Assembly (NCBI RefSeq): GCF_036669915.1
Contig: NC_089319.1
Location: 8,774,080 to 8,838,079 of the forward strand
DNA: 64,000 nucleotides
Direction of reading: 5' to 3'
Source: Pocillopora verrucosa
Taxonomy: Eukaryota; Cnidaria; Anthozoa; Scleractinia; Pocilloporidae
The notes under the pieces are model-generated. The model was not told where the DNA came from. It ran no database searches and saw only the letters and a program-made list of their open reading frames with translations. The position numbers and the translations under genes were made by a program. Below are positions 20,850-34,164 of this stretch, piece after piece. How positions within the stretch are numbered: the stretch's first letter is position 1; every line of letters starts with the position of its first letter.

Positions 20850-23479
20850 ACAGAACCGAAACGTTTTAACGTGTTTAACATGAGGCGATAAAGGAAATGT
20901 TTTAATGAATACATAAAATTTCAGTTAAACCGTTTTTTTCCAGATACGAGAAACAAATAATAAGCTAGTATTTTAATTCGATATTTAAAACTGAGAAACT
21001 CAGTTGATTCATCTAGAGATTGCCGTTTAGTTAGACACTTTTAAACTGGGCCATCTATTTTAAACAACATTGGAGGATCTTAGCGCTCTGAGATATTCTT
21101 CTTACACATGAATAAGCACGCTGAAGATTGGAGACCAGTCAAAAATGGTTGTTTGTTGTCGTATTTTTTGGACGTATTTGCTTGCTTGTTTAATTAAAGA
21201 AACCCCATTTTCCATGTGCAAACCTCGTGGTAGGGCTAGACCTTGAACTTAAGCACTATGCCATCATAATAGCCACAAAGAATGAATGACATAAGAATTA
21301 AAACCAATTCAACTCTTACTCTTACTTAACTTTATAATTTTTGAAAGTGAAAGATATGACAGTAAAGGGGGGTCAAATTTCAGTTTACTGACATCAATGA
21401 ATTGCAACTGGTGATCATTTGCTCTTAACAAGGATCCTTCGGCAGTAACCTGGATTTAATGGTAAGTTAAAGATACAACTTAAAAAGTATGTCAAATTTG
21501 TTTATGTTACATGAAAGACGTCCTCTAAACAGGTATTGGATGATTTATAACCTGTGCTAAAAGCTCAACAATCCTCTGTGTTAAGACTGAGGCAGACTCA
21601 TGAGATAGAAGTATGTTGGATGAAGGCCCTTCCCTATTAAAGACTTAATGATGATCATTCTTACGATAATTGAATAACACAAGGGTATCCAAAACAAAAA
21701 CACACCCTCACGTGTCAGTTAAGTTGTATTTTAGCAGTATTTGAGCGTCTCGCAAGTTCTTGTTGACGAACCGGTAGTTTCAAAACGATAGCTTTTTCAA
21801 AGGTTTATTTTTTAAAGACTGTCTCTAAAATTAAGGGGCTTACGACTCTATATTTCACTCCAAGATTGAAATGACTCGGTCATTTAATGATGCGTGTTTC
21901 TTTAAATACCACTTGAAGTAATTTTTGAGCTTTATAATGAAGCACTCTTAAGAGTTTGTTTATCAGTTGTCTTCTTTTTAGTGGCGTATATTATATATTT
22001 GCTTCTGTCTATTTTAAAGTTTGCGCGTTTGGTTCAAATTAATTGGCTTGAAGTCAGACATCCCATTTTTAACTGGTGTGAATTCCGGCTGTTAAATTTC
22101 CAACTGAATAAGAATGAATTCAAAATATCTTCAAACAGGAAGCCTGTCTGTGAATTTCACCCAAAGAGCCTTTTGAATGATACACGAAACTGTCTACAAC
22201 ACGTCGGTCTGGTCAGTTCTTTAAGTACCAAGATTATCTTTATAGAGGATGCACCCTTAAAAACCGTCAGCATGGAGACCTGGAACGAACGGTTCGTATG
22301 TTGACTCTGAACAGACAGGCAGTTCCGAAACCCAACCTTGGAATCTCAAATAGTCCGTTGTGTTGAACCCCATAACCGACCAAGTGACTTTCTTTAACCA
22401 TATTGCAGGCTTCAATTTTGTAACGCTCAGTGATATATGCCTTTAAGTAGAATATCTATCAGTAGTAACATTGCTAGTATTGCAACTTAGAATGGAACCA
22501 CTCATCTCTCAGATCTCTCAGTAAAGCAAGATGTTTTTCCTAACCAGCCTTTTGGATTTAAGGTGTACTTTTCAAATCCAAGTTTGTCAAATTTTATGCA
22601 TATTTACACCACTAATACCTCTGATGTCTTCTACAAAGAAATCATTAACAAGAATTGAACAAAATGCTATAATTTTATCGAAAAAGCTAAAATCAAGACG
22701 TTTGAATCCACCTTGTCGTGTTCGTTTTTACCAGTATCCTGTTTACCAGTGGCTAAATGAGAATTGGTACTTTTGCCGGATATTTTAAAGTTCAAAAGCG
22801 GAGATTACTTGAAAACTGTAAAGTGTGTTTGATAGGTTAACTTTATGAGTTGTTCTAAACTGCAGGATCAAAGATGAATTCCCAGATGATCTCAAGAGGA
22901 TTTCCTTTAGTACCTATTCTATCTACGCACCTTATGGTATCAATTCGTTCGACGCTCTCTTTCTCCTCACCTCAATGTGATCTCGATGTGTCGAAGTGGT
23001 GAGTTGCGTTTGGCTTTTACAGATTATACTGCTGCTTAATTTAGAAGTCATATTTCATAGGAACGTTTTCATGTAGGCAGTTCATGGTCCTCCATGAGTG
23101 AGTTTTGCTGGTAGTCCGCCTACGTCGAGAGTTTCACACAATTACAAAATCCAAAAAACAAAAAAAGAAATGTAATACAAAGGAGTTTGAATCGCTAGCA
23201 GCGACGCAACTCAAGAGAACCAGTCGCTTTGATCTCCAATGTTAGAAGAACAAAAAAAGAACAATTATTTAAACGAATATTCGCTGGTTATTCTATAAAT
23301 TCATGAAAGAACTACCAACACTGCCATTAAGGTTAGATCGGACAACCGTGACTCTTCTATCATGTAATCGTTTGGCAGGTAGCTTGTTAAGGTGAAAAGT
23401 TACCTACCCTTTTTCCCTTTCACAGTTGTCTTAGTCTGAGCTCGTGCTAATTGGCCCATCCAGATGATAGCATTTCGAT
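20850..23479. other. Module spacer with small conserved ORFs
   Basis: This spacer is repeated in all modules (30950-32700, 37480-39650 inverted, 51060-53170). Two plus-strand frames stay open in more than one copy: 21981-22304 (107 aa; full length again at 52059-52382) and 22531-22788 (85 aa; again at 52605-52862 and, inverted, at 37756-38013). Amino-acid changes between copies look unconstrained, and the 107-aa frame is broken in the other two modules. I treat them as chance frames in young duplicates. A strong-looking acceptor (CTTCTTTTTAG) precedes 21981. Confidence 0.5.
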
Positions 23480-23722
23480 AGCATTAAGCGACTAGGAGTG
23501 TTACAAACCCCCCCCCCCCTTGAATGAGATACCAGTCCATCTGAATGCTAACTTCAAGGATTAATTCTTATCAGGCTACCCTGACAATTCGCCTGTATCC
23601 ATTTATACTCCTAAGTGAAGAGAGGCACTGTGAAAACTAAGCGTGTTGCCCAAGAACAAGCCAGGTCTCGAACCCAGACCCCTCGACCGGCGTATAAACC
23701 AATACGCTACCGCGTTCACCTT
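23480..23722 (-). mobile_element. tRNA-derived SINE, module 1 copy
   Basis: On the minus strand this has a Pol III A box (TAGCGTATTGG at 23699-23709) and B box (GGTTCGAGACC at 23664-23674), then a conserved SINE body with a TGCCTCTCTTCA and AGTATAAATGG stretch. The body resembles deeply conserved SINE central domains of metazoans (Nin-DC or Meta type, from memory). A poly-C run (23509-23519) lies at its far end. Copies at the same module position (34.2, 37.0, 54.8 kb) are duplication products. Confidence 0.65.
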
Positions 23723-24991
23723 GAACTGAACTAATAGTCTACTTCTAATCCGCAATGGCTGAATAAACATACAATCAGGCCGCCTGTTCTCTAACCTGTT
23801 TCAAAACCACTAAGATTACTACCACCAGGCACGGTCTTATAGGATACTCTAGTTAGTTCTTAAAGTTTCTTTTTTTGTTTTTCTAAAATAGTTGCTTAAA
23901 CTGAGCGATAAAGAGTTAACTCTTGGAAAAAGTGTCGCCAAAACTTCTACTTGTGCCTAAGACTTAGACTTCGTCTTTGTCTCAGATGAACGGAAATAAT
24001 GCTTTTCGGAAAACGTTTCTGTGTAGGTTAATTCAACGAAGTTTTTTATTTCACGAAGTAAATTGTGTGTAAGACCAAAACACCACTTTGTTAGCACTTG
24101 ACTTTAAGTTATCTTTTGTCTTCCTTTTACTTTGTTTTAATTTTCAATTTTGCATAATATATTTGAACTAGTATTTAAAATAAAAAATTACGCGTTTGCA
24201 GCAGTTTTCTCCGTTAGTTTTGTTTCACTCGTGAAAGCATAAGTTCATACGGAAATTACCGTTGAAGTCCATCCAGTGCAGCTAAAGTAACTCAGCAATA
24301 AATGTACCTTTTATTTGATAAGTTAATTTTTCTCTCTCTCTCTTGATGTGTTGTACTTTAAAGTTTTGTTTGTAAATTTATGTTTTGGTTTCACCGCTTG
24401 AATCCGTTTTAACAGAGTCGCCACCAGGGAAGCAGATCAAATAAAGCGCGTGTAAATTTTACTTGCTGAAGGTCCCTTGGAGAGGAGTACATTTTGGCTG
24501 TGCGTGAGGAATAGCAAAGACTAGGATCGAATTTTGCATAGGGAGGCTGAATAAATTGACCAATGGAAAGTGCGATTTTATGTGAAATATGGAAAGGATT
24601 TGGAGATAATTTTCTATGATATTTGAGGAATTTACTTTGTGTCTAAACAGTTCCATGAACTCACTCAACATTATTGACCTCGTTTTATTCCAACAATGGT
24701 AGATTCCTTATTTGAAGAACAGTTTGCAGGGATATTGTTCCTCCACCCCATTCAAATGGGAAGATACTGACCAGCTTTTGAGTTTAACAGGGTAAATTAG
24801 TGTTATCAACTGAGTTGATAACATAAATAGGCTTCCGTTTAGGGTTTTAAAGGGTAACTGACGGCTCAATGGTCATTCTTATGGAGTACTGTGTGAAGGC
24901 CTCAGGTAGCACGCACAAGGTACTTTGAACGCCTATTTGTGCCTTTTTTCGCTCGATAAACTGTCCTAAGTGTACACTAAGCAAAGTAAAT
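23723..24991. other. Module spacer, no gene
   Basis: Homologous to about 34410-35590 and 54883-56030. A minus-strand frame at 24459-24671 has a counterpart at 35186-35380 but differs by an internal insertion and several changes. A partial foldback MITE edge is visible at about 24808-24855, where homology to the other modules ends. Confidence 0.4.
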
Positions 24992-25175
24992 ATGGCAGAT
25001 AGTAGTTAGAGTGAGAGCAGTTCAACTTCGGGGTGTGATCATTCAGATTTTGAAGCCTCGATGAAAGGTGAAAATAATGATAGGGCTTTTAATCCTATTT
25101 GTTAAATCAGGCCTTGCGATTTGAGCCACCAGCACGAACCGAAAATAGAGCAGGAGAGTCGGGCGAACATTTTTC
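24992..25175 (+). pseudogene. Degraded TE-associated ORF with RP..FEP-like motif
   Basis: An ATG at 24992 opens an acidic, serine-rich start (SESSSTSGCDHSDFE) interrupted by an early stop. After a further stop and a one-base deletion, a third frame gives FEPPARTENRAGESG. This arrangement, an acidic N-terminus and then an IRPYRFEP-type motif, is common in cnidarian ORFs related to the P2X7 intracellular-like zinc-finger family near DNA transposons. That assignment is from memory and weak. Confidence 0.3.
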
Positions 25176-26750
25176 TGTTAGAAATCTTAAAAATAGTGTA
25201 TGTGTCTTGGAAACTTTAAAAATCGACACTCAGATTAGATAGAGGAGTAGTTCTTAGTATAGGGGAGTAGGTCTCTGGGAAACTTTCCTGTCTTGGTACC
25301 TTTTGGTGTCTTCCAATACACTATCCTCTGATCTCCAGAATGAGTCGATGTGAAGAGAAACGTTTGTCTTTTAAAGAATAAAGTTTACCTTAATCTAGAG
25401 GTCATAACTCATGGAAGTATTTGCATGTAGGCGGCTGATAAAATAAAAGGTGCGATGGTGAAAACAAAACTCCACCAGTTCGTGGTCCTCTATGAGTGAG
25501 TTTTGCTAGTAATCCTCCTGATTTGTGTACTTTTCAGTCTTGAAAGTGTTCCAATTGTGGTATTAATTGTCTCTGACCAAGGCATACTTGACTGGCGGAA
25601 ATTGTGACGTGATGGATCTCACCAGAAAGCGTTAAGTTCCACTAATTTCTCTTATCAAGAATTCGACGAATCGGGAAAATCTAAATGGGTTGATTTGGGC
25701 AGGAAGCCGTATTTTAATTTGATGCAACTTGGCAGTAAAATGATAACCTCTTATACAAAACGGTCCACTTAACATTCTGTTAATAATTCAAGTACAGTCT
25801 AACCTTTCTATAACGGCCACCTTGACTAGAGGAAAGTGACCATTGTTGGAAAGTGGCCTTTTAGACAGAGGTAATGCGGACAGGAAATTGCTCTTTCCAA
25901 AAAAACGCTTTTTTGGCACATGAATCTGTACCATTAGGAAAAATTTTTAAAAACAGAAACAAGAAAGATCAAGCAAAGAAGTATATAACACCGCAAACAA
26001 TTTGTGAAGTATAAATACACAACATAATTAAGAATTTATACCTTTTAACTAGGAAGCAGAATATGACCCTCTTAAACAAACAATAACTAAAAACGTTTAC
26101 AAACGAAAGAAGTAATATACAGCGAGTCTTTCAGTCTGTTCTACGTTCACTTTCATTACTGCAGACTACATTGCTTTTCTTTTCCGCTTTTCCATCAATG
26201 CTGTCTGCTTGTTGGATTAGTCACCTATTTAGCTACATCATTCGTCCGCGAGTCGAGTTGTAACTGGTCGTTGTAGAAAGGGTGTTTTGGTTCGTGTTAC
26301 GCGCTTTACACAGGTTTTAGATGCCCAATCATGGTACTTAATCAGACTAAGTGCTGTCGACAAAACTGTTCGTAACTGTACAAATCTCGCTAATGTGCCG
26401 TTCAGCGATATCAAATAGAAAACAATAAGACATGTTTTTTGGAGCATTTCTATTTTCATCAGTTACTTCTAGTTCTTCAGTTGACTGAACAAAAAAATTT
26501 TTCCAGGAATAATTCATCTCTAAATGAACTTTGTGATGCAGCTATGACATCGGCGAATTTCTTTTCGATATGCTGGCGTTTTACAACCCAATTTTCATCA
26601 CATGATATTCAAAGGTACTGTTGATACTGTTTTACCTGTATAAAGAAATTTACGATGTTTATGCTTCACCAGTTATTCTTGTTAAACTATTGCATTGTTT
26701 ACCTATTCCTGTGGTAGTTTAATTATATAGAGTTATCAAGACCTTCTCCT
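25176..26750. other. Partial second spacer copy in module 1
   Basis: 25430-26630 is homologous to about 32640-33580 of module 2, although module 1 already has spacer sequence at 21-24 kb. A rearrangement therefore added a fragment here and removed about 1.1 kb at 23122. No gene seen. Confidence 0.45.
25791..25900. mobile_element. Pogo/Tigger-like terminal sequence
   Basis: CAGTCTAACCTTTCTATAACGGCCACC-type sequence after a TA resembles pogo/Tigger terminal repeats (no run longer than the limit is quoted elsewhere). The aligned module 2 site (about 32865) lacks it, so it is an insertion. The opposite end was not found. Confidence 0.35.
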
Positions 26751-29700
26751 TTGTTATTATGTTATAAGTAACGATTTGCTACTCAGATAATGAGAAGACT
26801 TTTAACGGTATAGTCAGCGTTCGTCGCGGCCTGCTTCTCCGCCCAACTTTTGTTGTCAGTTTACAATTACCACTCAAACTTTGTTAAGACATGTAGTTTT
26901 AATATCTTTCCTTTTTATGCCGTATATCTCGGTATATCGTTAATAGACGCCCAATTATTTATCAATAAGAAGATAACAAAGGGAAGAAAATAATGATCAA
27001 CTAAGTGGCTGCGAGCTAATGAACTCGGAAATAAACTGGAAGGGAGGAGGAATGGAAGGAGTGAATTTGCACAAGTAATCGCATGAGCCGAGTAAAAGTT
27101 AGAACAAATAAAGTTCCTGTGACACAAAATCTTTTTTTTTTTGTATTTATTTAGCTCATCATATGTACGAGCTAATTTAAACACAAGAAATACTCCAAAA
27201 CAAATAAGGATCGGTTTTTTTTGGGACGTTAAGCGCTTTTGTTTTGTCTTAAAAGTGTCCCGTAGGAGATCGTGGTCTTGCGACCTGAACAGCATTGTCG
27301 GCGTCTGGTAAGACCAATGCGGGAATGATAGTCTCTGCTGCACAAAGTGCCTTCCGCCTGGCTCTCCTATTTCTGCCAGGTTCAGGATCTTCTCCTCACC
27401 TGTCTTCTGCAGTTTCTTAAGCAAGTAGCGCCAGCTGCTGAGGTTAGCCACGGTGTCCTCCCAGATCTCTGTATTGATGTCTAGAGCTTTGATGACGCGC
27501 TTGCAGACTTATTTATATCTCAGCTGGGGCGACCTTCCGGTCTTTTGCCCGAAGCAAGTTGACGATAGAAGATATCTTGGGATCTGTCCATCTCTCATAC
27601 GGCGCTCATGACCAATCCAGCGCAGTCTACGTTGTCTGAGCAGCGCGTACATTGTGGGGAGGCTGGCACGGGCAAGAACCTGAACATTGGGCGCTTTGTC
27701 CCTCTAGCTCTTGCTTGGCATAGGTTGTCCAGGGTTTCACTTCCTTTCAGGAGGGTGCTGACTATGCACACGTTATACACTACTATCTTAGCTGGAGTGG
27801 TCAGCTTGGGGTTCTCCCAAACTTGAATGATCAGTTGTCCTAGGGTTCTTGCGGCCTTGCCGATGGGTTTGTTGATTTCAGCATCTAAGGACATGTTTTC
27901 GCTGATGGTGGAACCAAGGTAAGTGAACTGTTGAACCACTTCAAGTTTGTAGTTGTTGATGGTGATGACAGGTGATGTGTTCACGTCTTGGCCTAGCACG
28001 TTGGTCTTCTTCAGGCTGATGGTTAGTCCAAAGTCTTTGCAGGCCTGATAGAATCTGTCCATCAGACACTGTAGATCTTGTTCAGTATGTGAGGTGACTG
28101 CTGCGTCATCGGCAAAGAGCATGTCTCTGATGATGGTCACACACACCTTAGTGTTTGCTCTGAGTCTTGTGATGTTGTATAGTCTGCCGTCTGATCTTCT
28201 GTGCATGTGCACACCATCGATTGAATTCCTAAAAGTATGTTTCAGAAGGAGGGAGAAGAGGATGCTAAAGAGAGTTGGAGCGAGGACGCAGCCTTGCTTC
28301 ACGCCGCTTATGATTAGATGGTTGCCTTCATACCATCATGAAAAGATCTGATCATGCTGTGAAGCTTCGGAGGACATCCGAGCTTTAGGAGGATGTTGAA
28401 GAGCCTATTCCCGCTTACCAGGTAAAAGGCCTCGATCAGATCCATGAAGGCAGTGTAGAGGGGCTTTTGCTGTTCCCTGCACTTCTACTATAGCTGGCGG
28501 AGGGGCAAAATCATGTCCACTGTAGAACGTTCTGCTCGAAAGCCATATTGGGACTCTGGGTAGACGCGTCCTCCAGCTGTTAAGGATGTACTAACAGGAA
28601 TCTGGCACACAGTTTGCCCACGATGCTCAAGAGGTAGATGCCTCTGAAGTTGTTGCAGTCGCTCCTTTCGCCTGGTGGATGGAACACCACCTTCACTCCA
28701 ACACTGGCAAAGGGTTTCGTGTAGAGGCTGCAAAAGGGTGGTGTTGCAGTGCCTGATCAGGTCTGGGGGATGCCATCATTCCCAGGAGCTTTGGCGCAGG
28801 TTAAGCTCTCGATAGCCTTGCCGAGTTCTTCCAGTATTGGTATAGCATCCAACTCCTCCATGGTGGGCAGAGGCTCTATGGCGTCTAGTGCTGAGATGAG
28901 AAGAACGTTCTCTCTGGAGTAGAGCTCTGAGAAGTGCTCCCCCCATCTCTCCATCTGCTTGGCTATGTCGGTGATCACTGTGCGGTGCCTGCAGACAGAG
29001 CATCTTTAAGAGGCTTTGTGAATTCCTCAAGCTTCTCTGAATGTTGCATCTTAGTCTTATCATATATTCCCTACATGTTTGGAGCGATGTAATTTCTTTG
29101 GTGGCAGTTTGATCTTGCAGCATTCTTGTGAACGGTTGGAGTCACAATCAGGGCTGTGGTATGAGCGAGTGAGAAGAATATGCTTGAGGCTTGTACGTCT
29201 AACAATGAGCATGTCGAGCAGGTGCCAATGCTTGGATCAAGGGTGGCGCCATGACACTCTGTGTTGTGGCTTCATCTGGAAATAGGAATTGGTCAAACAG
29301 CGGCCATGATAAGAGCAAAGCTCTGACAGGTGCTGCCCGTTCTCGTTTATCTTGCAAACTCCAAAGGAACCCAAGCTGGAAGACTAAGGGTCGTGGTCTG
29401 CACTTACTCTGGCGTTAAAGTCGCTAAGGAGGAAAAGGTGATTGCTATTGTGGATGTTTTTGATGGCGTCGTTCAGGTTGGTGTAGAACTCGTCTCTTGC
29501 CTCAGGTCAGGTGGCGCTGATAAGTGTTCCTAGTCCTGCAAGTATAGAGGCGGAGAGGCAGCAGGCATTCTTATCCCTTGTCGCCTGATTCAACCATCTT
29601 CAGCAAGGTTCTCCTGACTGCGAACCCTACTCCGTGGTCTATATTAGAGGGCTATGTCTATGCCTTCAATCTCGGTAGCTCGTCATTGATGACAACTGTC

Positions 29701-30085
29701 TGAAGGTCATCAAGTCCGGTTGTCATGGTACAGACGTTCCAAATCCCATGCCAGTTTAAGAGCTGGTCTCTTCTTGTTGATTGTCCTTTGTGATAAATAA
29801 GTTTTGTTGCCTGGTAAGGAAGTTACGATCTGCTTGTTGGTATAACTTAAACCTCATTCACCCAAAGAGGAAGGCAGACCATGGCGGGACAGCACCTAAC
29901 TGGCTAAGCGCTGCTCAGCTTGAGGTGCGAAGATCTCTCCCACCGTCGGAAGCAACCCCTGGCACTTCACTCTACGCCAATCGAGTATTGTAACTTACAA
30001 CCAGTAGACTGCTGCTTCCCAAGTCGCAGGACCCCTCTCTCCACGACACTGATTGATCCAACGGAGCAGCGGGGCCGATACAGCG
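26751..30085 (-). mobile_element. LINE copy L2, decayed
   Basis: Same LINE family as L1. The best-preserved RT stretch is 27595-28302: MKQGCVLAPTLFSILFS, the catalytic LFADDAAVTSHTEQD (FADD codons within 28103-28122), and FTYLGSTISENMSLDAEIN. Fingers (YPESQYGFRAERSTVDMI) lie at 28488-28733, with linker and endonuclease remains out to 30.0 kb. The C-terminal region is fused in frame to 3' UTR sequence at 26915-27451. Several frames are broken. The 5' end abuts the MACPF 3' flank as in the other modules. Confidence 0.85.
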
Positions 30086-30630
30086 GGTGATGACGTAGAA
30101 AACGCACAAAACTGTGAAAACTCTTACAAATCTCTTACAACTATTGTGATTTTGTATTGTTCAGCATTGTGATATTCTTGAAATAACGTCTGATAGCGAT
30201 AAAATGCCCTCTGTCTTAGTCTATCAGCGTTTAGTACTTTTGCCCTCTATGTTTAAGGAGTTGAGACATCAACTCGCAAATAGCTTTTGGCCATTATCCG
30301 GGCTAAAATGATCTAAGTAAAGAAAGTAAAATCCATTCTGTGTCTTGCTTAGGCTCGAGCGTATCACAGGAGACGACAAATCTTTTGAAAGATTATTCTA
30401 TTTTTCATTTATTTTGCCTTTATGGCCTCTTTCATGAAACAGCCAAGTAGGCAAACCTGGATGAGACTTCAGTCCATACCGATTTACATTAATCTTAATC
30501 GATACTACATTTTAAGAGTAGCTCTTTCTGTCTCTCTTTCCCATTCTCCGGAAAATAGCTTGTCGGTACGAGCTCTACACAAACAGGGCGTGGATGCCAA
30601 CAAATGTAGTGACATGTACACACTTAATCC

Positions 30631-30636
30631 TTTATT
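30631..30636 (-). terminator. AATAAA signal of deleted MACPF locus
   Basis: The conserved polyadenylation signal survives although the coding region has been deleted. Confidence 0.4.
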
Positions 30637-30757
30637 CAAACACAATCAGACACATGCATAGTTCTAACTTTAAGCGTGCCAAATTTCAATAATAACGTAA
30701 GCTATCTAACCGCGTCAGAATTTAAAGTTTCTCTCATTTTTCTCTTCTATTTTCCAG

Positions 30758-30880
30758 CGGTGTATTTCGGAGACATTAATCTTATGACCTTTTTGCAGTG
30801 GTTTTGTTTGATGCTTTCTGGGTAGCGACATCTCTGTTTGGCAAGGACCACACAGGTTTCTGCTGATCACGATTTTCATT
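30758..30880 (-). pseudogene. MACPF 3' stub, coding region deleted
   Basis: Only the last ~100 bp of the MACPF coding region (the NRDAPTHKAS-type end, diverged) remains, next to an intact 3' flank. At about 30880 the sequence turns into ATT-rich repeat and resumes at 30948 with sequence that matches upstream of the MACPF start in module 1 (about 20885). About 1.4 kb of coding sequence has been lost. Confidence 0.75.
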
Positions 30881-30885
30881 ACATG

Positions 30886-30947
30886 AAAATATTATTATAT
30901 ATTATATATTATTACTATATATTACACATTATTATATATATTACACA
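30886..30947. repeat. ATT/TATA-rich low-complexity filler at deletion
   Basis: A run of TAT/ATT units sits exactly where the MACPF coding region is missing, so slippage or repair filler probably accompanied the deletion. Confidence 0.7.
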
Positions 30948-33900
30948 GGAAATGTTTTCATGAGTACATACAATTCCAGTTAAACCCTATTTTTGTTAGA
31001 TAAACTCAGTTAAGTCATCTAGATATTGCTGTTTAGTGAGACACATTTAAACTGAGCGATCTATTTTGAAAAACATTGGAGGATCTTAGAGCTCTGCCAC
31101 GTTCTTCTTACACATGAATAAGCGTATCACACGCTGAAGATTGGGGACCATTCAAAAATGGTTGTTTGTTATTGTATTTTTTTTGGAGGTATTTGCTTGC
31201 TTGTTTGATCAAAAAACCCCATTTTCCATATGCAAACTTCGTGGTTGGGCTAGACCTTGAACTTAAGCACTATGCCATCATAATAGCCACAGAGAATGAG
31301 ACATATACGAATTAAAACCAATTCAACTCTTACTCTTACTTAACTTTATTATTTTTGAAGGTGAAAGATACGACAGTAAAGGGGGGTGAAATTACAGTTA
31401 CTGATACCGATGAATTGCAAGTAGTGAGATATCGGTGATCATTTGCCCGTAACAAGGATCATTCGGCAGTGACTTGGAATTAGTGGCAAGTTAAAGATAC
31501 AACTTAAAAGGTATGTCACATTTGTTTATGTTACATGAAAGACGTCCTATAAATAGGTATTGAATGACTTGTAGTACGTTTCAACCTGTGCTTATCTACT
31601 CGAAAAGCTCAACAACACTCTCAGCTAAGATTGAGGGAGACTCAGCAGATAGAAGTGTGTTGGGCAAAGGCCCTTCCCTATTAAAAACCAAATGATGATC
31701 GTTCTTATAATAATTGAATTATTGCAAGAGCATCCAAGCAAAAACATCCCCTAACATGTCAGTTAAGTTGTATTGTAGCATTACTTGAACGTCTCGCAAG
31801 TTCTTGTCGACGAACTGGTAGTTTCAAAAGGACAGTCTTTTAAAGGTTTAAATTTTTAAAGACTGTCTCAAAAATGAAGGCTTTATATTTCACTCTAAGC
31901 TTTGAATGATTCTGTAATTTAATGACGAATGTTTCTTTACATACCACTTGAAGTAATTTTTGAGCTGTGTAAAGAAGCACTCTTTCGAGTTTATTTATCA
32001 TTTGTCTTCCTTCCCGTGGCGTGTATTGTATATTTGCTTTTGTCTATTTTAAAGTTTGTGCGTTTGGTTCAAATTCGGTGGCTTGAAGTCAAACATCCCA
32101 TTTTTAACTAGTGTGAATTCCGGCTTTTAAGTTTCCAACTGAATAAAAATGAATTCGGAATATCTTTAAACAGGAAGCCTGTTTGTGAATTTCCTCCCAA
32201 AGAACCTTTTTGAATAGTAAACGAAACTGTTAACAACACGTCAGTCTGGTCAGTTCTTTAAGTACCAAGATTATCTTTATAGAGGATGCACCCTTAAAAA
32301 TCGTCAGCATTGAGACCTGGAACGAACAGTTCGTATGTTGAGATTTTGTACTTTTGCCGAACATTATAAAGTTCAAAAGAGGAGAATACTTGAAAACTTT
32401 TAAGTGTGTTTCTTAGATTAACTTTATGACTTGTTCTAAATTGTAGGATCAAAGATGAATTCCCAGGTGATCTCAAGAGGATTTCCTTTTGTACCTTTAC
32501 TATCTACGCACCTTTTGGTATCGATTCGTCCAACACGCTCTTTCTCCTGACCTCTATGTGATCTCGATGTGTCAAAGTGGTGAGTTGCATATGGCTTTTT
32601 CAGAATATAATGTTGCTTAATTTAGAAGTCATATCTCATAGGAACATATTCAGGTGGGCAGTTCATGTAGGCAGTTCATGGTCCTCCATGAGTGAGTTTT
32701 GCTGGTAGTCCGCCTACGTAGTCCACTCTTCGGTATTCAAGCTGTCCAAAATGTGGTATTAATTCATATCTGACAAAAGCAAACGTAAGTGGCCAAATTA
32801 ATAATTAAACGACTGCAGTAAAAGGAAACTTCTTTTTGTCAAACGGTCGACTTGACCCGTGGCATCCTGATGAATCCGTCACAGAAGGCGAAAAAAATTT
32901 ACAGAAAGAAACAAGATATATCTTGGTAGGTAGTGTAGACAGTGCGAGCGATTTGTGGTTTACAAATACGTAACATAATTAAAAATTTATGAAACAGAGA
33001 AGAAAAGAAATGTTCCAGTTATAAAAAAGAGAAAAAAGTTTACAAACGAAAATATTAATTAATAGTGATTCTCAGTTTGTTCTTCGTTAACTTTCAGTAT
33101 TGTAGACTAAGATGGTATCCTCTTTAGTTAAAATAGGTTGGGAAGTGTTTTTCTGCTTGAGGGAGAAGTTGTTGCCTATTTTGTTTAGTCGCTCATCCAC
33201 GAGTGATTTACTAGTCGTTGAAGAAAGGGTCTTTTCGTCATCTGATACACACTTTACATAAGTTTCATATTTCTAATCGTGGTATTTAATTGGACTAGGT
33301 GCCGTCTAACAAAGCGTTCGCAACTGTACAATTCCCAGCCATGAGGCAATTAGCGATTACAAACACCAAACATTAAAACATGTTTTAAAGAGTGTATTTA
33401 TTTTTTGCAATTTTATATCAGTTAAGTTTTACAAAATTGTGTTCCCCCTAGCAATGATTATTTCGACACTCATTTTGCGACGCAGCAATGACACTGTAAT
33501 GTTACTGTTTTTTCTCGATATGATGGCGTTTTACAACTCAATTTTTATCACACAATATTGACAGGTAGTGCTAGTACTGTACTACCTGTTCACAAAGCAC
33601 AAAAGAACCGGGAATATTGCCACTTTCCCTCGCTTGAATGATACCTATATGTGGACAAGAATCGATCTAACATCACTGCTGAGATAGGTAGCCCGGAGAA
33701 CTGATAAGAAGCGTTTTAAAAGAGTGTATTTTGAAGCTAAGTTTTCTTTGTGGGACTTGGTAATGTCTTCTTCTTCTTGGTAAATCAAGTGCCTCGTTGA
33801 TGCTATTTTTAAGAGTTTCGCAGAGTCACAAAATCCAAAAACAAAAAGAGATATGTAATATAAAGGAGTTTGAGTCGCTAACAGTGACGCAACTCAAGAG

Positions 33901-34164
33901 AACCAGTCGCTTTGATCTCCACTGTTAGAAGAAAGGAAAAAAAATGATTTAAACAAATACTTGCTGGTTATTCTAGAAATTCATGAAAGCACTACCAGTA
34001 CGGCCACTAGGGGTTAGAAAGATTGTTACCGTACAATATTACATATATCGGACAACCGAAACTCTTGTGTCATGTAATCGTTTGGCAGGTAGCTTGCTAA
34101 GGTTAAAAGTTACGTACCCCCTTCCCTTTTCACAGTTGTTTTAGTCTGTAATCGAGTTGAGCGG
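30948..34164. other. Module 2 spacer
   Basis: Homologous to 20885-23480 and 51060-54640. The 107-aa frame of the other modules is truncated here (31929-32111), and most of the 85-aa frame is missing because of a deletion at about 32342. It holds a ~1.1 kb section (about 32720-33825) that was lost from module 1 at this position and from the inverted arm at 37067. No gene. Confidence 0.5.

Noticed and set aside
21981..22304. Conserved 107-aa gene
   Set aside because: Full length in two copies only; truncated or shifted in the other two modules, as expected for neutral sequence.
22531..22788. Conserved 85-aa protein-coding gene in the spacers
   Set aside because: The frame is open in three copies, but these are young duplicates and the residue changes look unconstrained; no domain or signal peptide.
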